A program made the translations under genes and the position numbers. From Mycolicibacterium frederiksbergense (GTDB taxonomy: Bacteria > Actinomycetota > Actinomycetes > Mycobacteriales > Mycobacteriaceae), in contig NZ_CP038799.1 in NCBI RefSeq assembly GCF_012223425.1, positions 5,192,249-5,256,248 on the forward strand: a stretch of DNA of 64,000 bases. The letters run 5' to 3'. The notes beneath the pieces are model-generated. The model worked only from the letters and a program-made list of their open reading frames with translations, ran no database searches and was not told where the DNA came from. Numbering within the stretch: the first letter of the stretch is position 1; every line of letters begins with the position of its first letter. Shown piece by piece: positions 52,034 to 59,610 of the stretch.

Positions 52034-52705
52034 TCAGCCGAAGTTGGCGAGCGCACCCTGGCTGACGTGCAGCGTCTCGCCGGTGATGTGCCTGGCCGAC
52101 GGTGTGGTGAGAAACAGTGCCAGACGGGTGATTTCATCGGCAGTCGTGGTGGGGGAGCCGCCGAGGCCGTCGTAGCCGGGGTCGACGCCACGGCCGGCTG
52201 CGACGAGGTTGATGGTGATGCCGCGGACGCCGAAGTGGGCGGCCTGACCGGAGGTCCAGTTCGACAGCGCCGCCTTGACAGCGGCGTCGGCGCTGCCGTC
52301 GGCGGGATTCGACGCCACCACGTTGACGATCGAGCCGCCCGAACTCAGCTGGTCGCCCAGTATCGACACCGTCAGGACCGCGGACAACACCGTGGTGTCC
52401 AGCGCGTGGCGCCAGGCCGACGCACGGTCGGTCAGCGTGTGGGTGCGGGGGTCGCCGGCGTCCCAGCGCGGGGCGGGCACATTGATGATGCCGTCGAGGT
52501 GCTGAGGGAAGGCGCCGCGAGCGGCTTCGAGACTGGCTGGATCGTTGTTGTCGAAGACCACGTAGTCGACGTCGAGTTCCTTGGCGGCCACTTCGAGCTC
52601 GGCGCGCTGCGCTCCGGCGATCACCACGTTGTGGCCCTCGTCGCGGAACCCACTTGCGATGACACGGCCCAGTTCGGTATCGCCACCGGTGACGAGCAAC
52701 TCCAT
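52034..52705 (-). CDS. Atypical short-chain dehydrogenase/reductase (Rv1856c-like)
   Basis: The 223-residue protein has an SDR fold, but both hallmarks are altered. The N-terminal loop reads LVTGGDTELGRVIA, close to TGxxxGxG but without the last Gly pattern. The catalytic YxxxK is replaced: around AVKAALSNW the lysine remains while the tyrosine position is Asp. A typical Ser is in VVASNPAD. It could be a non-catalytic regulator, or bind NAD(P) without SDR chemistry. It corresponds by order and size to Rv1856c. A TACTG/CAGTA palindrome lies upstream. Confidence 0.78.
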   Translation of the reverse strand: MELLVTGGDTELGRVIASGFRDEGHNVVIAGAQRAELEVAAKELDVDYVVFDNNDPASLEAARGAFPQHLDGIINVPAPRWDAGDPRTHTLTDRASAWRHALDTTVLSAVLTVSILGDQLSSGGSIVNVVASNPADGSADAAVKAALSNWTSGQAAHFGVRGITINLVAAGRGVDPGYDGLGGSPTTTADEITRLALFLTTPSARHITGETLHVSQGALANFG

Positions 52706-52751
52706 GGGACCTCCTTGGTTCAGCGCTGAAGCCAGCGAGTGACGGTCATGT

Positions 52752-52763
52752 TACTGGACAGTA
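52752..52763. promoter_or_regulatory. Palindrome upstream of SDR gene
   Basis: TACTG-GA-CAGTA is a perfect inverted repeat 47 bp before the SDR start codon. It is sized for a TetR or MarR dimer. No such regulator is adjacent. Confidence 0.35.
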
Positions 52764-53039
52764 GCTAGCTGGGGAAATCAGACGCGCCGGGTGTGCGAAT
52801 GGCCGGCAACGTCGCGTAACGGATCCCGGGGCGCCGGCGACGTAAGGGGTGAGAACCCCACCGGGGCGTGGACGGCACACCCGAGCGCCATCGGTGGACT
52901 CCGTCGTGGGCACGTAAAATCAGCAACGCTGCGCATCGGTATCTGCGTAGGCTTTAGAGGTTCTCAGCAACGTCTCAGCTTGACACTCAATGAGCAACTC
53001 ACACTTGCGTCACGGCCGTAACACGGTAGTTTCTTCACC
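52764..53039 (+). promoter_or_regulatory. Noncoding leader and promoter region of apa
   Basis: The 334-bp gap 52706-53039 has no credible gene. Besides the palindrome at 52752 it has a hairpin GGGGT-GAGA-ACCCC near 52850 in a GC-rich structured stretch. TTGACA (52980-52985) fits a -35 element for apa, but no clear -10 is seen. The modABC genes, next to apa in M. tuberculosis, are absent. Confidence 0.4.
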
Positions 53040-54041
53040 ATGGATCAGTCGGACGTGAATTCCTCACACCGCAAGCGGCTCGGCAAGAGGCTTACGGTCG
53101 CTGTAGCGGTTGCGTCCGCGGCGGCCCTGACCCTTCCGGTCGCGGTGTCGCACGCGGAACCGGTGCCACCCGCGCCGGCCCCCGCCCCCGCTGAACCGAC
53201 GCCGCCGCCCCCGCCGCCGCCGGCCGATCCGAACGCTCCGCCGCCGCCCGCCGCTCCGCCGCCGCCCGCCGCACCGCTGCCTCCGGGCGTGCCGCCACCA
53301 CCGCCCGATCCGAACGCGCCGCCCGTCGATCCCAACGCTCCGCCGCCCCCGCCGGAGCCGGAACCGGGCCGCGTCAACAACGCTCCCGGTGGTTTCAGCT
53401 ATCTCCTGCCCGAGGGGTGGAAGGTGGCCGACGCCACCCAGTTGTCCTACGGGCAGGCGCTGCTGACCAAGATCCCGCCGCCCGGTACCGAGCAGCCGCC
53501 GAACGACACCAGCGTGCTGCTGGGCCGCCTCGACATGAAGTTGTTCGCCGGTTCCGAGGCCGACAACGCCAAGGCGGCAGCCCGACTGGCCTCCGATATG
53601 GGCGAGTTCTTCATGCCTTTCCCGGGGACCCGCCTCGGCCAGGAGACCGTGCCGCTGACGGCAGGTGATCTCACCGGCACCGCCTCCTACTACGAGGTGA
53701 AATTCACCGACACCAGCAAGCCGACCGGACAGATCTGGGCCGGTGTGGTCGGTGCCCCCACCGCGGCAGCCCGCGGTCAGCGCGCACCCGAGCGCTGGTT
53801 CGTGGTGTGGCTCGGTACGGCGAACAACCCGGTGGACAAGGGTGCCGCGGTGACGCTGGCCCAGTCGATCCGGCCGTGGAGCCCGCCGCCACCGCCGCCG
53901 CCGCCGGACCCGAACGCGCCTCCGCCGCCGCCGGATCCGAACGCACCCCCGCCGGACCCCAACGCGCCGCCGCCGCGTCCCGGCGTCGGTGTCCCGGTGC
54001 CTGTCGACCCGAACAGCGCCCCCGGGATGCTGCCGGCGTAG
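53040..54041 (+). CDS. apa: Alanine/proline-rich secreted antigen Apa (fibronectin attachment protein)
   Basis: The 333-residue protein has a signal peptide (residues 1-39, basic HRKRLGKRL then AVAVASAAALTLPVAVSHA) ahead of EPVPPAPAPAPAEP. The mature N- and C-termini are Pro/Ala/Asn-rich (DPNAPPPPP repeats), flanking a globular FAP domain (about 118-285: GGFSYLLPEGWKVADATQLSYGQALL...RPWSPP). In M. tuberculosis Apa (Rv1860, 45/47 kDa antigen) is mannosylated on Thr and binds fibronectin and DC-SIGN. The proline-rich tails here have few Thr, so glycosylation may be lower. ATG 53040. Confidence 0.93.
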   Translation: MDQSDVNSSHRKRLGKRLTVAVAVASAAALTLPVAVSHAEPVPPAPAPAPAEPTPPPPPPPADPNAPPPPAAPPPPAAPLPPGVPPPPPDPNAPPVDPNAPPPPPEPEPGRVNNAPGGFSYLLPEGWKVADATQLSYGQALLTKIPPPGTEQPPNDTSVLLGRLDMKLFAGSEADNAKAAARLASDMGEFFMPFPGTRLGQETVPLTAGDLTGTASYYEVKFTDTSKPTGQIWAGVVGAPTAAARGQRAPERWFVVWLGTANNPVDKGAAVTLAQSIRPWSPPPPPPPPDPNAPPPPPDPNAPPPDPNAPPPRPGVGVPVPVDPNSAPGMLPA

Positions 54042-54052
54042 TCGTCACGACC

Positions 54053-54142
54053 GACGCAATGTCGCCCTGAGGGCCGCAGCGCGGATCCATATCCGCGGCG
54101 GCCTCCTCAGGGCGACATTGCGTCTCAGGGCGACATTGCGTC
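54053..54142 (+). terminator. Large compound hairpin with duplicated arm after apa
   Basis: GACGCAATGTCGCCCTGAGG (54053-54072) pairs perfectly with 54105-54124. Inside it GGCCGC/GCGGCC and GCGGAT/ATCCGC extend the stem. The right arm CTCAGGGCGACATTGCGTC occurs again at 54124-54142 in direct repeat with an 18-bp period, giving a choice of partner. It starts 12 bp after apa and probably terminates it. Confidence 0.65.
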
Positions 54143-54251
54143 GCCGTGGCGATGGGAGATCGTGGCCATTTCTTGGGCATGATCGTTACCTTGGGTTGGT
54201 ATTCCATAGATATGGGCCTGTCAGCCATGTCGGGCCCAGGGAGGATGTCTC

Positions 54252-54515
54252 ATGGGCACCATCATCGGAACCATCATCTTCGGCGCAGTGATCGGCGTGC
54301 TGGCGCGTCTGGTCATTCCCGGTAAGCAGTCGATCGGATGGGTGATAACCATCGTCTTAGGCATAGCCGGTGCCCTCATCGGTTATTGGGTCTGGGGCCT
54401 CGTCGCCAGTGAGGGAAACGCCAACACCGGCGGTATCGACTGGATTAGGTGGGCAATCAGCATCGCTGCGGCAGCGGTTCTGACCCTGGGCTACACCGCG
54501 GCGACCAAGAAATAG
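54252..54515 (+). CDS. GlsB/YeaQ/YmgE-family membrane protein, copy 1
   Basis: The 87-residue protein has three hydrophobic segments and the transglycosylase-associated motif GTIIGTIIFGAVIGVLARLVIPGKQSIGWVITIVLGIAGALIGYWVWG. Family members are small stress-induced membrane proteins of unknown mechanism. It matches Rv1861 by position after apa. ATG 54252 follows GGGAGGATGTCTC. A second paralogue follows after 5 bp, so they are one operon. The G+C content is lower than that of neighbours. Confidence 0.85.
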   Translation: MGTIIGTIIFGAVIGVLARLVIPGKQSIGWVITIVLGIAGALIGYWVWGLVASEGNANTGGIDWIRWAISIAAAAVLTLGYTAATKK

Positions 54516-54520
54516 CCAGG

Positions 54521-54823
54521 ATGAAAATGCTTGCCGGTCAAGAATTTTTGGCCTTTGCGCCGCCGACGGCTGTGAGCTGGCTGAGCTACATCGTCATCGG
54601 CGGTATCGCGGGTTGGTTGGCCGGCAAGATCATGCGCGGCGGTGGACAAGGCATCGTGCTGAACATTGTCGTCGGTATCATTGGCGGTTTCTTGGGCGGT
54701 TTCTTACTGGAAAAGCTCGGCGTCGATGTCGTTGAGGGCCGACGGTGGTTCACTTTCTTCACCTCGCTGCTTGGCGCGGTGCTTCTTTTGTGGATCGTCG
54801 GTCTCATCCGAAAGAAGTCCTGA
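54521..54823 (+). CDS. GlsB/YeaQ/YmgE-family membrane protein, copy 2
   Basis: The 100-residue protein has the same family pattern as copy 1: SYIVIGGIAGWLAGKIMRGGGQGIVLNIVVGIIGGFLGGFLLEKLG, followed by a third hydrophobic segment (LLGAVLLLWIVGLIRKKS). Copies differ in length and in the loop between helices 2 and 3. ATG 54521 or 54527 can be the start. It ends 22 bp before the convergent CPBP gene. Confidence 0.82.
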   Translation: MKMLAGQEFLAFAPPTAVSWLSYIVIGGIAGWLAGKIMRGGGQGIVLNIVVGIIGGFLGGFLLEKLGVDVVEGRRWFTFFTSLLGAVLLLWIVGLIRKKS

Positions 54824-54845
54824 CTTAGGCGCATGGGCGCCGCGC

Positions 54846-55622
54846 TCAGGTGGACGCGTGCCACACGAGCGCGGCGGCCAGTGCGCCCATCCCGTTCAGT
54901 GACCAGTGCAGTGCGATCGGCGCGATCAGACTGCCACTGCGCCGGCGCAGCCAGGTGAAGACGAAGCCGGCCGCTGCGGTCGCGATCACTGCACCGACGA
55001 CGCCGGCCACCATGCCGAACACACCGCCACCGAGGATGCGGGAAAACCCGACATTGCCGCTGGTGAGTCCGAACGAACTGGCGATGTGCCACAGGCCGAA
55101 CAACAGCGATCCGGCGGCGGCCACCCCGCGGACGCCCCAGGCGCGGTCCAGCGCACCGTGCAGCACACCGCGAAAGGCCAGTTCCTCGGGGATGACGGTC
55201 TGCAGCGGGATGATCACCATCGACGCGAGTAGCGCGCCCGACAGCGTCGCGTAGTGGTTGTTCATGAACATCGGGCGCGTCCACGGCAGTAGGGCGCCGA
55301 TCGCGATGACCAGCAGCACGATCCCCACGACGGCCGCGGCGTACCCAGCGCCCGAACGCCACTGCTCGCGGCCCAGGCCGAGCTCGGACCAGCCGAGACC
55401 GCGCGAGCGCACCAGGATGACCAGACCGACTGCCGCGGCGGGCACGATCACGACATTGGCCCACGGAGTGGTGAAATGCGCGACCAGATTGGTGAGGGCG
55501 AGCACCACCACGACGACACCCACATCGACGTAGACCCGAAAATGGTGCAGCGCCGACAGCTGCCCAACCAGCGGATGGGCAGGCATTTCGATCGGTGAAG
55601 CCATCGCGCCGGCGTCAGACAT
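54846..55622 (-). CDS. CPBP intramembrane metalloprotease (Rv1863c-like)
   Basis: The 258-residue protein has about eight hydrophobic segments and the CPBP/Abi motifs: VIPEELAFRGVLHG (EExxxR), SLLFGLWHIA (FxxxH) and APIALHWSLNGMG (HxxxN/B). CAAX-protease homologues cleave within the membrane and are involved in prenylated protein maturation or bacteriocin-like immunity in other organisms; the mycobacterial target is unknown. ATG 55622 is used, since an extended frame runs antisense to the CoA-transferase gene. It is divergent from the CoA-transferase. Confidence 0.86.
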   Translation of the reverse strand: MSDAGAMASPIEMPAHPLVGQLSALHHFRVYVDVGVVVVVLALTNLVAHFTTPWANVVIVPAAAVGLVILVRSRGLGWSELGLGREQWRSGAGYAAAVVGIVLLVIAIGALLPWTRPMFMNNHYATLSGALLASMVIIPLQTVIPEELAFRGVLHGALDRAWGVRGVAAAGSLLFGLWHIASSFGLTSGNVGFSRILGGGVFGMVAGVVGAVIATAAAGFVFTWLRRRSGSLIAPIALHWSLNGMGALAAALVWHAST

Positions 55623-55655
55623 TGTCTGCAAGTGTACGTGCCGTGGTTGTCTACC

Positions 55656-55671
55656 TAAGTTAGCGAACTGA
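55656..55671. promoter_or_regulatory. Palindrome in divergent CPBP/CoA-transferase promoter
   Basis: TAAGTTAGCGAACTGA contains AGTT/AACT arms around AGCG and pairs at six of eight positions. It precedes TATGGT (55677-55682), a possible -10 of the CoA-transferase operon, so it could be an operator. Confidence 0.4.
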
Positions 55672-55706
55672 CACGCTATGGTGTCGAGCGTGCTGAGGAT
55701 GACGCG

Positions 55707-58106
55707 GTGACGGCGCAGGGGCCACTGCTGGGTGGCGTGCGGGTGCTCGACCTCGCGGGCGCCGAGGCTGCGGCGATCACCCGGCTGCTGGCCGATCTGG
55801 GTGCCGATGTGCTCAAGATCGGGCTGCCCGGGGACGACCGCGACCGGCACACCGCGCCATTGGTGGGTGCCACCAGCGTGCCGTTCGCCCTGAACAATGC
55901 CAACAAGCGCGCCACGACGCTGGATCCCTCCGACGAGGCGGACCGGCGCCGATTCGACGAACTGGTCGCCGGGGCGGACATTCTTGTCGCCGCCGGCGGT
56001 TCCCTGACCGCTGCTTTCGGCGCCTCCTGCGCCGAACTCGCCGACCGCCATCCCGACCTGGTGGCGCTGTCGGTCACCGATTTCGGGGCCGACGGGCCGT
56101 ACCGGTCCTGGGTGGGCACCGACGCGGTGTTCTACGCGATGTCGACCGCGCTGTCGCGTTCCGGCCCGGCCACCGGGACACCGGTGCTGCCGCCGATCGG
56201 TATCGCGTCGGCGACGGCGGCAGCGCAGGCGGCGTGGGCGGTGCTGGCCGCCTACTACCACCGGTTGCGCCACGGCGGCGGTGACTACATCGATTTCTCC
56301 CGCTTCGAGGCCGTCGTGCAGGCGCTCGACCCACCCTTCGGCTCGCAGGGGCAGGCGGCATCCGGTCTGAAGCGCTCCGGTGGCTGGCGTGGCCGGCCCC
56401 GCAACCAGCAGATCTATCCGACGTTCCCGTGTCGCGACGGGTATGTCCGCATCTGTCTGCTCTCGGCGCGGCAATGGCGTGGAATGCGAGCCTGGCTCGG
56501 TGAACCCGAGGAATTCAGCGGGCCCGAATTCGACTCGATCGCGGCGCGATTCGCCGCGTCCGTCCGGCTGAATGCGGCGATAGCGGCGTTGTTCGCACCC
56601 GGGACCATGGCCGATCTGGTGGCACAGGGGCAGTCGCGGGGCGTGCCGATCGCCGCGGTGCAGACGCCGGCCGAGGCACTGGCCTCCGAGCACTTCCGTG
56701 CCGTCGGTGCCCTGGCGCCGCTGCCGGTGGCCGGCGGCGCCGTGGCGGTGCCGGTCGGCCCGTTCGTCGTCGACGGTGCGCACCGCGGTATGACCGCCCC
56801 GGTAACCGAGGACGCGGTACCCGAGTGGTTGGGCCCGACCAACACCCTCGGGCGGCCGCGCAAGAGCGGGAAACGTCCGTTCGACGGACTGCGGATCCTG
56901 GATCTCGGGGTGATCGTCGCCGGCGGCGAGCTCGGCCGGTTGTTCGCCGACCTAGGAGCCCGGGTGGTGAAGGTGGAAAGTGCGGCCTACCCCGACGGGT
57001 TGCGTCAGACCGCGCCGGGACAGGCGATGAGTTCATCCTGGGCGTTGACCCACCGCAACGAGCTGAGCTTCGGGGTCGATCTGCGCCGACCGGAAGGCGC
57101 GGAGATCTTTGGCAGGCTGGTCGGTCGGACCGACGCGGTGTTCGCCAACTTCAAACCGGGAACGCTTGCGGCACTGGGGTTCTCCTTCGATACCCTGCGT
57201 ACGTTGAATCCCACTGTGGTGCTGGCCGAGAGCAGCGCCTTCGGCGACACCGGCCCATGGAGCGACCGGATGGGTTACGGCCCCTTGGTCCGTGCCACCA
57301 CCGGCGTCACGCGGCTGTGGCGGGGTGCGGGATCACCGGCCGATCAGTTCTTCGATGCGACCACGATCTTCCCCGATCACGTGGCGGCCAGGATCACCGC
57401 GATCGCCACCCTGGCCGCGCTGATCCGCCGGGAACGCACCGGAAGCGGTGCACACGTGCACATCTCGCAGGCCGAGGTCGCGGTCAACCAACTGGCCGTG
57501 GCGTACGTCGCCGAGGCCGCCGCGCAGGCCGGTCTGCCGCTCACCGAGGACGCCGCCGTGCACGCGGTCTGCCCGTGCGCCGGCGAGGACGAATGGTGTG
57601 TCATCTCGGTGCGCGACGAGCGCGATCGCGCCACGCTGGCGGCCCTCATCGGCATCGACCTGCCCGCCGACGCCGCGGCGCTGACCGCCATCCTCGGGGC
57701 GTACACCGTCAGCCGCGACAAGCACGTCCTCACCGAGGAACTGCAGGGCGCCGGCATCCCGGCCGGGCCGATGAACCGGCCGGGCGATGTGCTCGACGAT
57801 GTGCAGCTACAGTTCCGGTCGCTCTACGCCGATCTGGAGCATCCGCTCTTCGACGAGCCGATGCCCAGCGAGACCGGGCCCGCACCCTTCCGCACGATTC
57901 CGCGCGGCGAACTGCGCCCGGCACCGGTGGCCGGGGAGCACACCCGCGATATCGCCCACCGAGCACTTGGCATGGACAACGACGAGATCGACCGGCTCAT
58001 CGCCGAGGGTGTCTTGTTCGAAAGCGACGGACTGTTCAAAAGCGACGTCGCGTCCGAGAGCAGCGTGCCTACCGAGAGCACCACCGACCAGAGGAGTGCA
58101 CCGTGA
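55707..58106 (+). CDS. Double-domain CaiB/BaiF-type CoA-transferase (Rv1866-like)
   Basis: The 799-residue protein has two successive class III CoA-transferase domains (about 1-375 and 388-770), each starting with L(D/G)xxG...FADLGA-like segments. The second has FFDATTIFPDHVAARITAIATLAAL, keeping an Asp at the family's catalytic position. The matching stretch in the first (PPIGIASATAAAQAAWAVLAAY) has none, so only the second half may be active. It transfers CoA between carboxylic acids. The last 30 residues are a Ser/Glu-rich tail. Its TGA overlaps the aldehyde dehydrogenase GTG (GTGA). Size and order match Rv1866. Confidence 0.85.
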   Translation: MTAQGPLLGGVRVLDLAGAEAAAITRLLADLGADVLKIGLPGDDRDRHTAPLVGATSVPFALNNANKRATTLDPSDEADRRRFDELVAGADILVAAGGSLTAAFGASCAELADRHPDLVALSVTDFGADGPYRSWVGTDAVFYAMSTALSRSGPATGTPVLPPIGIASATAAAQAAWAVLAAYYHRLRHGGGDYIDFSRFEAVVQALDPPFGSQGQAASGLKRSGGWRGRPRNQQIYPTFPCRDGYVRICLLSARQWRGMRAWLGEPEEFSGPEFDSIAARFAASVRLNAAIAALFAPGTMADLVAQGQSRGVPIAAVQTPAEALASEHFRAVGALAPLPVAGGAVAVPVGPFVVDGAHRGMTAPVTEDAVPEWLGPTNTLGRPRKSGKRPFDGLRILDLGVIVAGGELGRLFADLGARVVKVESAAYPDGLRQTAPGQAMSSSWALTHRNELSFGVDLRRPEGAEIFGRLVGRTDAVFANFKPGTLAALGFSFDTLRTLNPTVVLAESSAFGDTGPWSDRMGYGPLVRATTGVTRLWRGAGSPADQFFDATTIFPDHVAARITAIATLAALIRRERTGSGAHVHISQAEVAVNQLAVAYVAEAAAQAGLPLTEDAAVHAVCPCAGEDEWCVISVRDERDRATLAALIGIDLPADAAALTAILGAYTVSRDKHVLTEELQGAGIPAGPMNRPGDVLDDVQLQFRSLYADLEHPLFDEPMPSETGPAPFRTIPRGELRPAPVAGEHTRDIAHRALGMDNDEIDRLIAEGVLFESDGLFKSDVASESSVPTESTTDQRSAP

Positions 58107-59527
58107 GCACCGCATCAGTCTTCATCGCCGGACAGTTCCGCACCGCATCCGAGCACGTCGCCGTGATCGAGGCGGCCACCGAGGAACAGCTCGGGCTGGG
58201 CGCGGCGGCAACAGAATCCGAGATCGACGACGCCGTGACGGCGGCCCGCACGGCACTGCCGGGATGGGCGGCCACCCCGGCCGGTGCGCGGGCCGGCGTG
58301 CTGCGGTTGATGGCCGATGCGCTGCAGAAGCGGGCGGCAGGCACCCTGGAGCTCTGTTCGCGTGAGAACGGGATGCCGATCCGGCTGTCCAAGGGTGCCA
58401 ACGGCATGTTCCCCGCGGTGCTGCTGCGCTACTACGCCGACCTGCTGGACACGACCGGCCAGGAGGAGGTGCGCCCGGCCGCCATCGGTCACACCATCGT
58501 GCGGCGCGAGCCCGTCGGTGTCGTCGCCGCGATCACCCCGTGGAACTACCCGCAGGCGCTGGCCATCATGAAGATCGCGCCGGCACTGGCCGCGGGATGC
58601 ACCATGGTGCTCAAGGCGGCACCCGAAACCGCTTTGGATGCCTTGGTTTTCGCCGAGGCGGCCGAAGAGGCCGGATTGCCGGCCGGTGTGCTGAACGTCA
58701 TCGCCGGCGGCGCGCAATCGGGCGCGCATTTGGTGTCGCACCCCGGGGTCGACAAGGTGGCCTTCACCGGGTCGACGGTCGCCGGACGCATCATCGCCGA
58801 GACCTGCGGTCGGCTGCTGCGGCCGGTGACGCTGGAACTCGGTGGTAAATCGGCCGCGATCATCCTCGACGATGCGGACCTGGACGCCACCGTCAAGGGG
58901 CTGAAGTCGGCCTCGTTCGTCAACAACGGGCAAACCTGTCATCTGAGCTCCCGGATCCTGGCGCCGCGGTCGCGCTACGCCGAAGTGGTCGACGCGGTTG
59001 CGGCACTGGCCGACGGGCTGGTCGTGGGCGACCCGCTGCAGAAGTCCACCGATATCGGGCCCCTGGTCAGCCGTCGCCAGCAGGAACGCGTGCTCGAATA
59101 CATCGGAGTCGGTAGGTCTGAGGCCAAACTTGTTGCCGGCGGCGCGATCCCGGCCGATCAGCCGCGCGGCTGGTTCGTCTCGCCGACGGTGTTCGCCGAT
59201 GTCGACAACTCGTCGCGCATCGCCCAGGAGGAGATCTTCGGCCCGGTGCTGACGGTGATCCCGTACGGCACCGATCAGGAGGCCATCGACATCGCCAACG
59301 ACAGTGAGTTCGGCCTGGGCGGCACGGTGTGGTCACCCGATGTGGATCGCGCCACCGATATCGCCCGCGCGGTGCGCACCGGCACCATCGGCGTCAACGA
59401 ATACCAGTTGGACGTCAACGCCCCGTTCGGTGGCGTCAAGGCCAGCGGGCTGGGCCGCGAACTCGGACCCGAGGGGCTGGCCGCCTATCAGACGCTGAAA
59501 TCGATCTACCGGGTCGGACCGGCCTGA
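58103..59527 (+). CDS. NAD(P)-dependent aldehyde dehydrogenase
   Basis: The 474-residue protein is an ALDH superfamily enzyme: TPWNYPQALAIMKIAPALAAGCTMVLKA, VAFTGSTVAGRII, catalytic Glu 245 in LELGGK and nucleophile Cys 279 in NNGQTCHLSSR, then EEIFGPVLTVIPY. It oxidises an aldehyde to an acid. GTG 58103 has GAGGAG upstream and overlaps the CoA-transferase stop, so translation is coupled. The acid it makes could be activated by the adjacent CoA-transferase and cleaved by the thiolase-like enzyme next to it; the substrate is unknown. Confidence 0.9.
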   Translation: MSTASVFIAGQFRTASEHVAVIEAATEEQLGLGAAATESEIDDAVTAARTALPGWAATPAGARAGVLRLMADALQKRAAGTLELCSRENGMPIRLSKGANGMFPAVLLRYYADLLDTTGQEEVRPAAIGHTIVRREPVGVVAAITPWNYPQALAIMKIAPALAAGCTMVLKAAPETALDALVFAEAAEEAGLPAGVLNVIAGGAQSGAHLVSHPGVDKVAFTGSTVAGRIIAETCGRLLRPVTLELGGKSAAIILDDADLDATVKGLKSASFVNNGQTCHLSSRILAPRSRYAEVVDAVAALADGLVVGDPLQKSTDIGPLVSRRQQERVLEYIGVGRSEAKLVAGGAIPADQPRGWFVSPTVFADVDNSSRIAQEEIFGPVLTVIPYGTDQEAIDIANDSEFGLGGTVWSPDVDRATDIARAVRTGTIGVNEYQLDVNAPFGGVKASGLGRELGPEGLAAYQTLKSIYRVGPA

Positions 59528-59534
59528 TTCCGCG

Positions 59535-59593
59535 CGAGCGTGCGGGTCTGTTGCCCGACACGCCGCGCGTCACACCAAGTTTCCGCACGCTCG
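59535..59593 (+). repeat. Inverted-repeat element between aldehyde dehydrogenase and thiolase genes
   Basis: CGAGCGTGCGG (59535-59545) and CCGCACGCTCG (59583-59593) are exact reverse complements 37 bp apart, with GACACGCCGCGCGTCAC between them. It fits a recurring mycobacterial intergenic element as I recall it, and could attenuate expression of the thiolase gene. Confidence 0.6.
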
Positions 59594-59610
59594 TGGAGAG
59601 GACCCCAATA

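Noticed and set aside
52800..52920. Structured GC-rich leader before apa considered as a riboswitch.
   Set aside because: Hairpin GGGGT/ACCCC exists, but I could not match any known aptamer core such as ydaO, TPP, cobalamin or SAM types.
53190..53380. Pro-rich coding repeats in apa considered as a VNTR or a CRISPR-like array.
   Set aside because: Units such as DPNAPP vary in length and spacing; they are typical low-complexity Pro/Ala tails of Apa.
54846..56783. A 645-codon minus-strand frame that would extend the CPBP gene by about 390 codons.
   Set aside because: The extension lies antisense to the CoA-transferase gene and lacks any family feature; a good ATG at 55622 fits the CPBP protein.
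56825..58102. A long N-terminal extension of the aldehyde dehydrogenase.
   Set aside because: It is a shadow of the CoA-transferase gene; the GTG at 58103 has a GAGGAG site and gives a normal-length ALDH.
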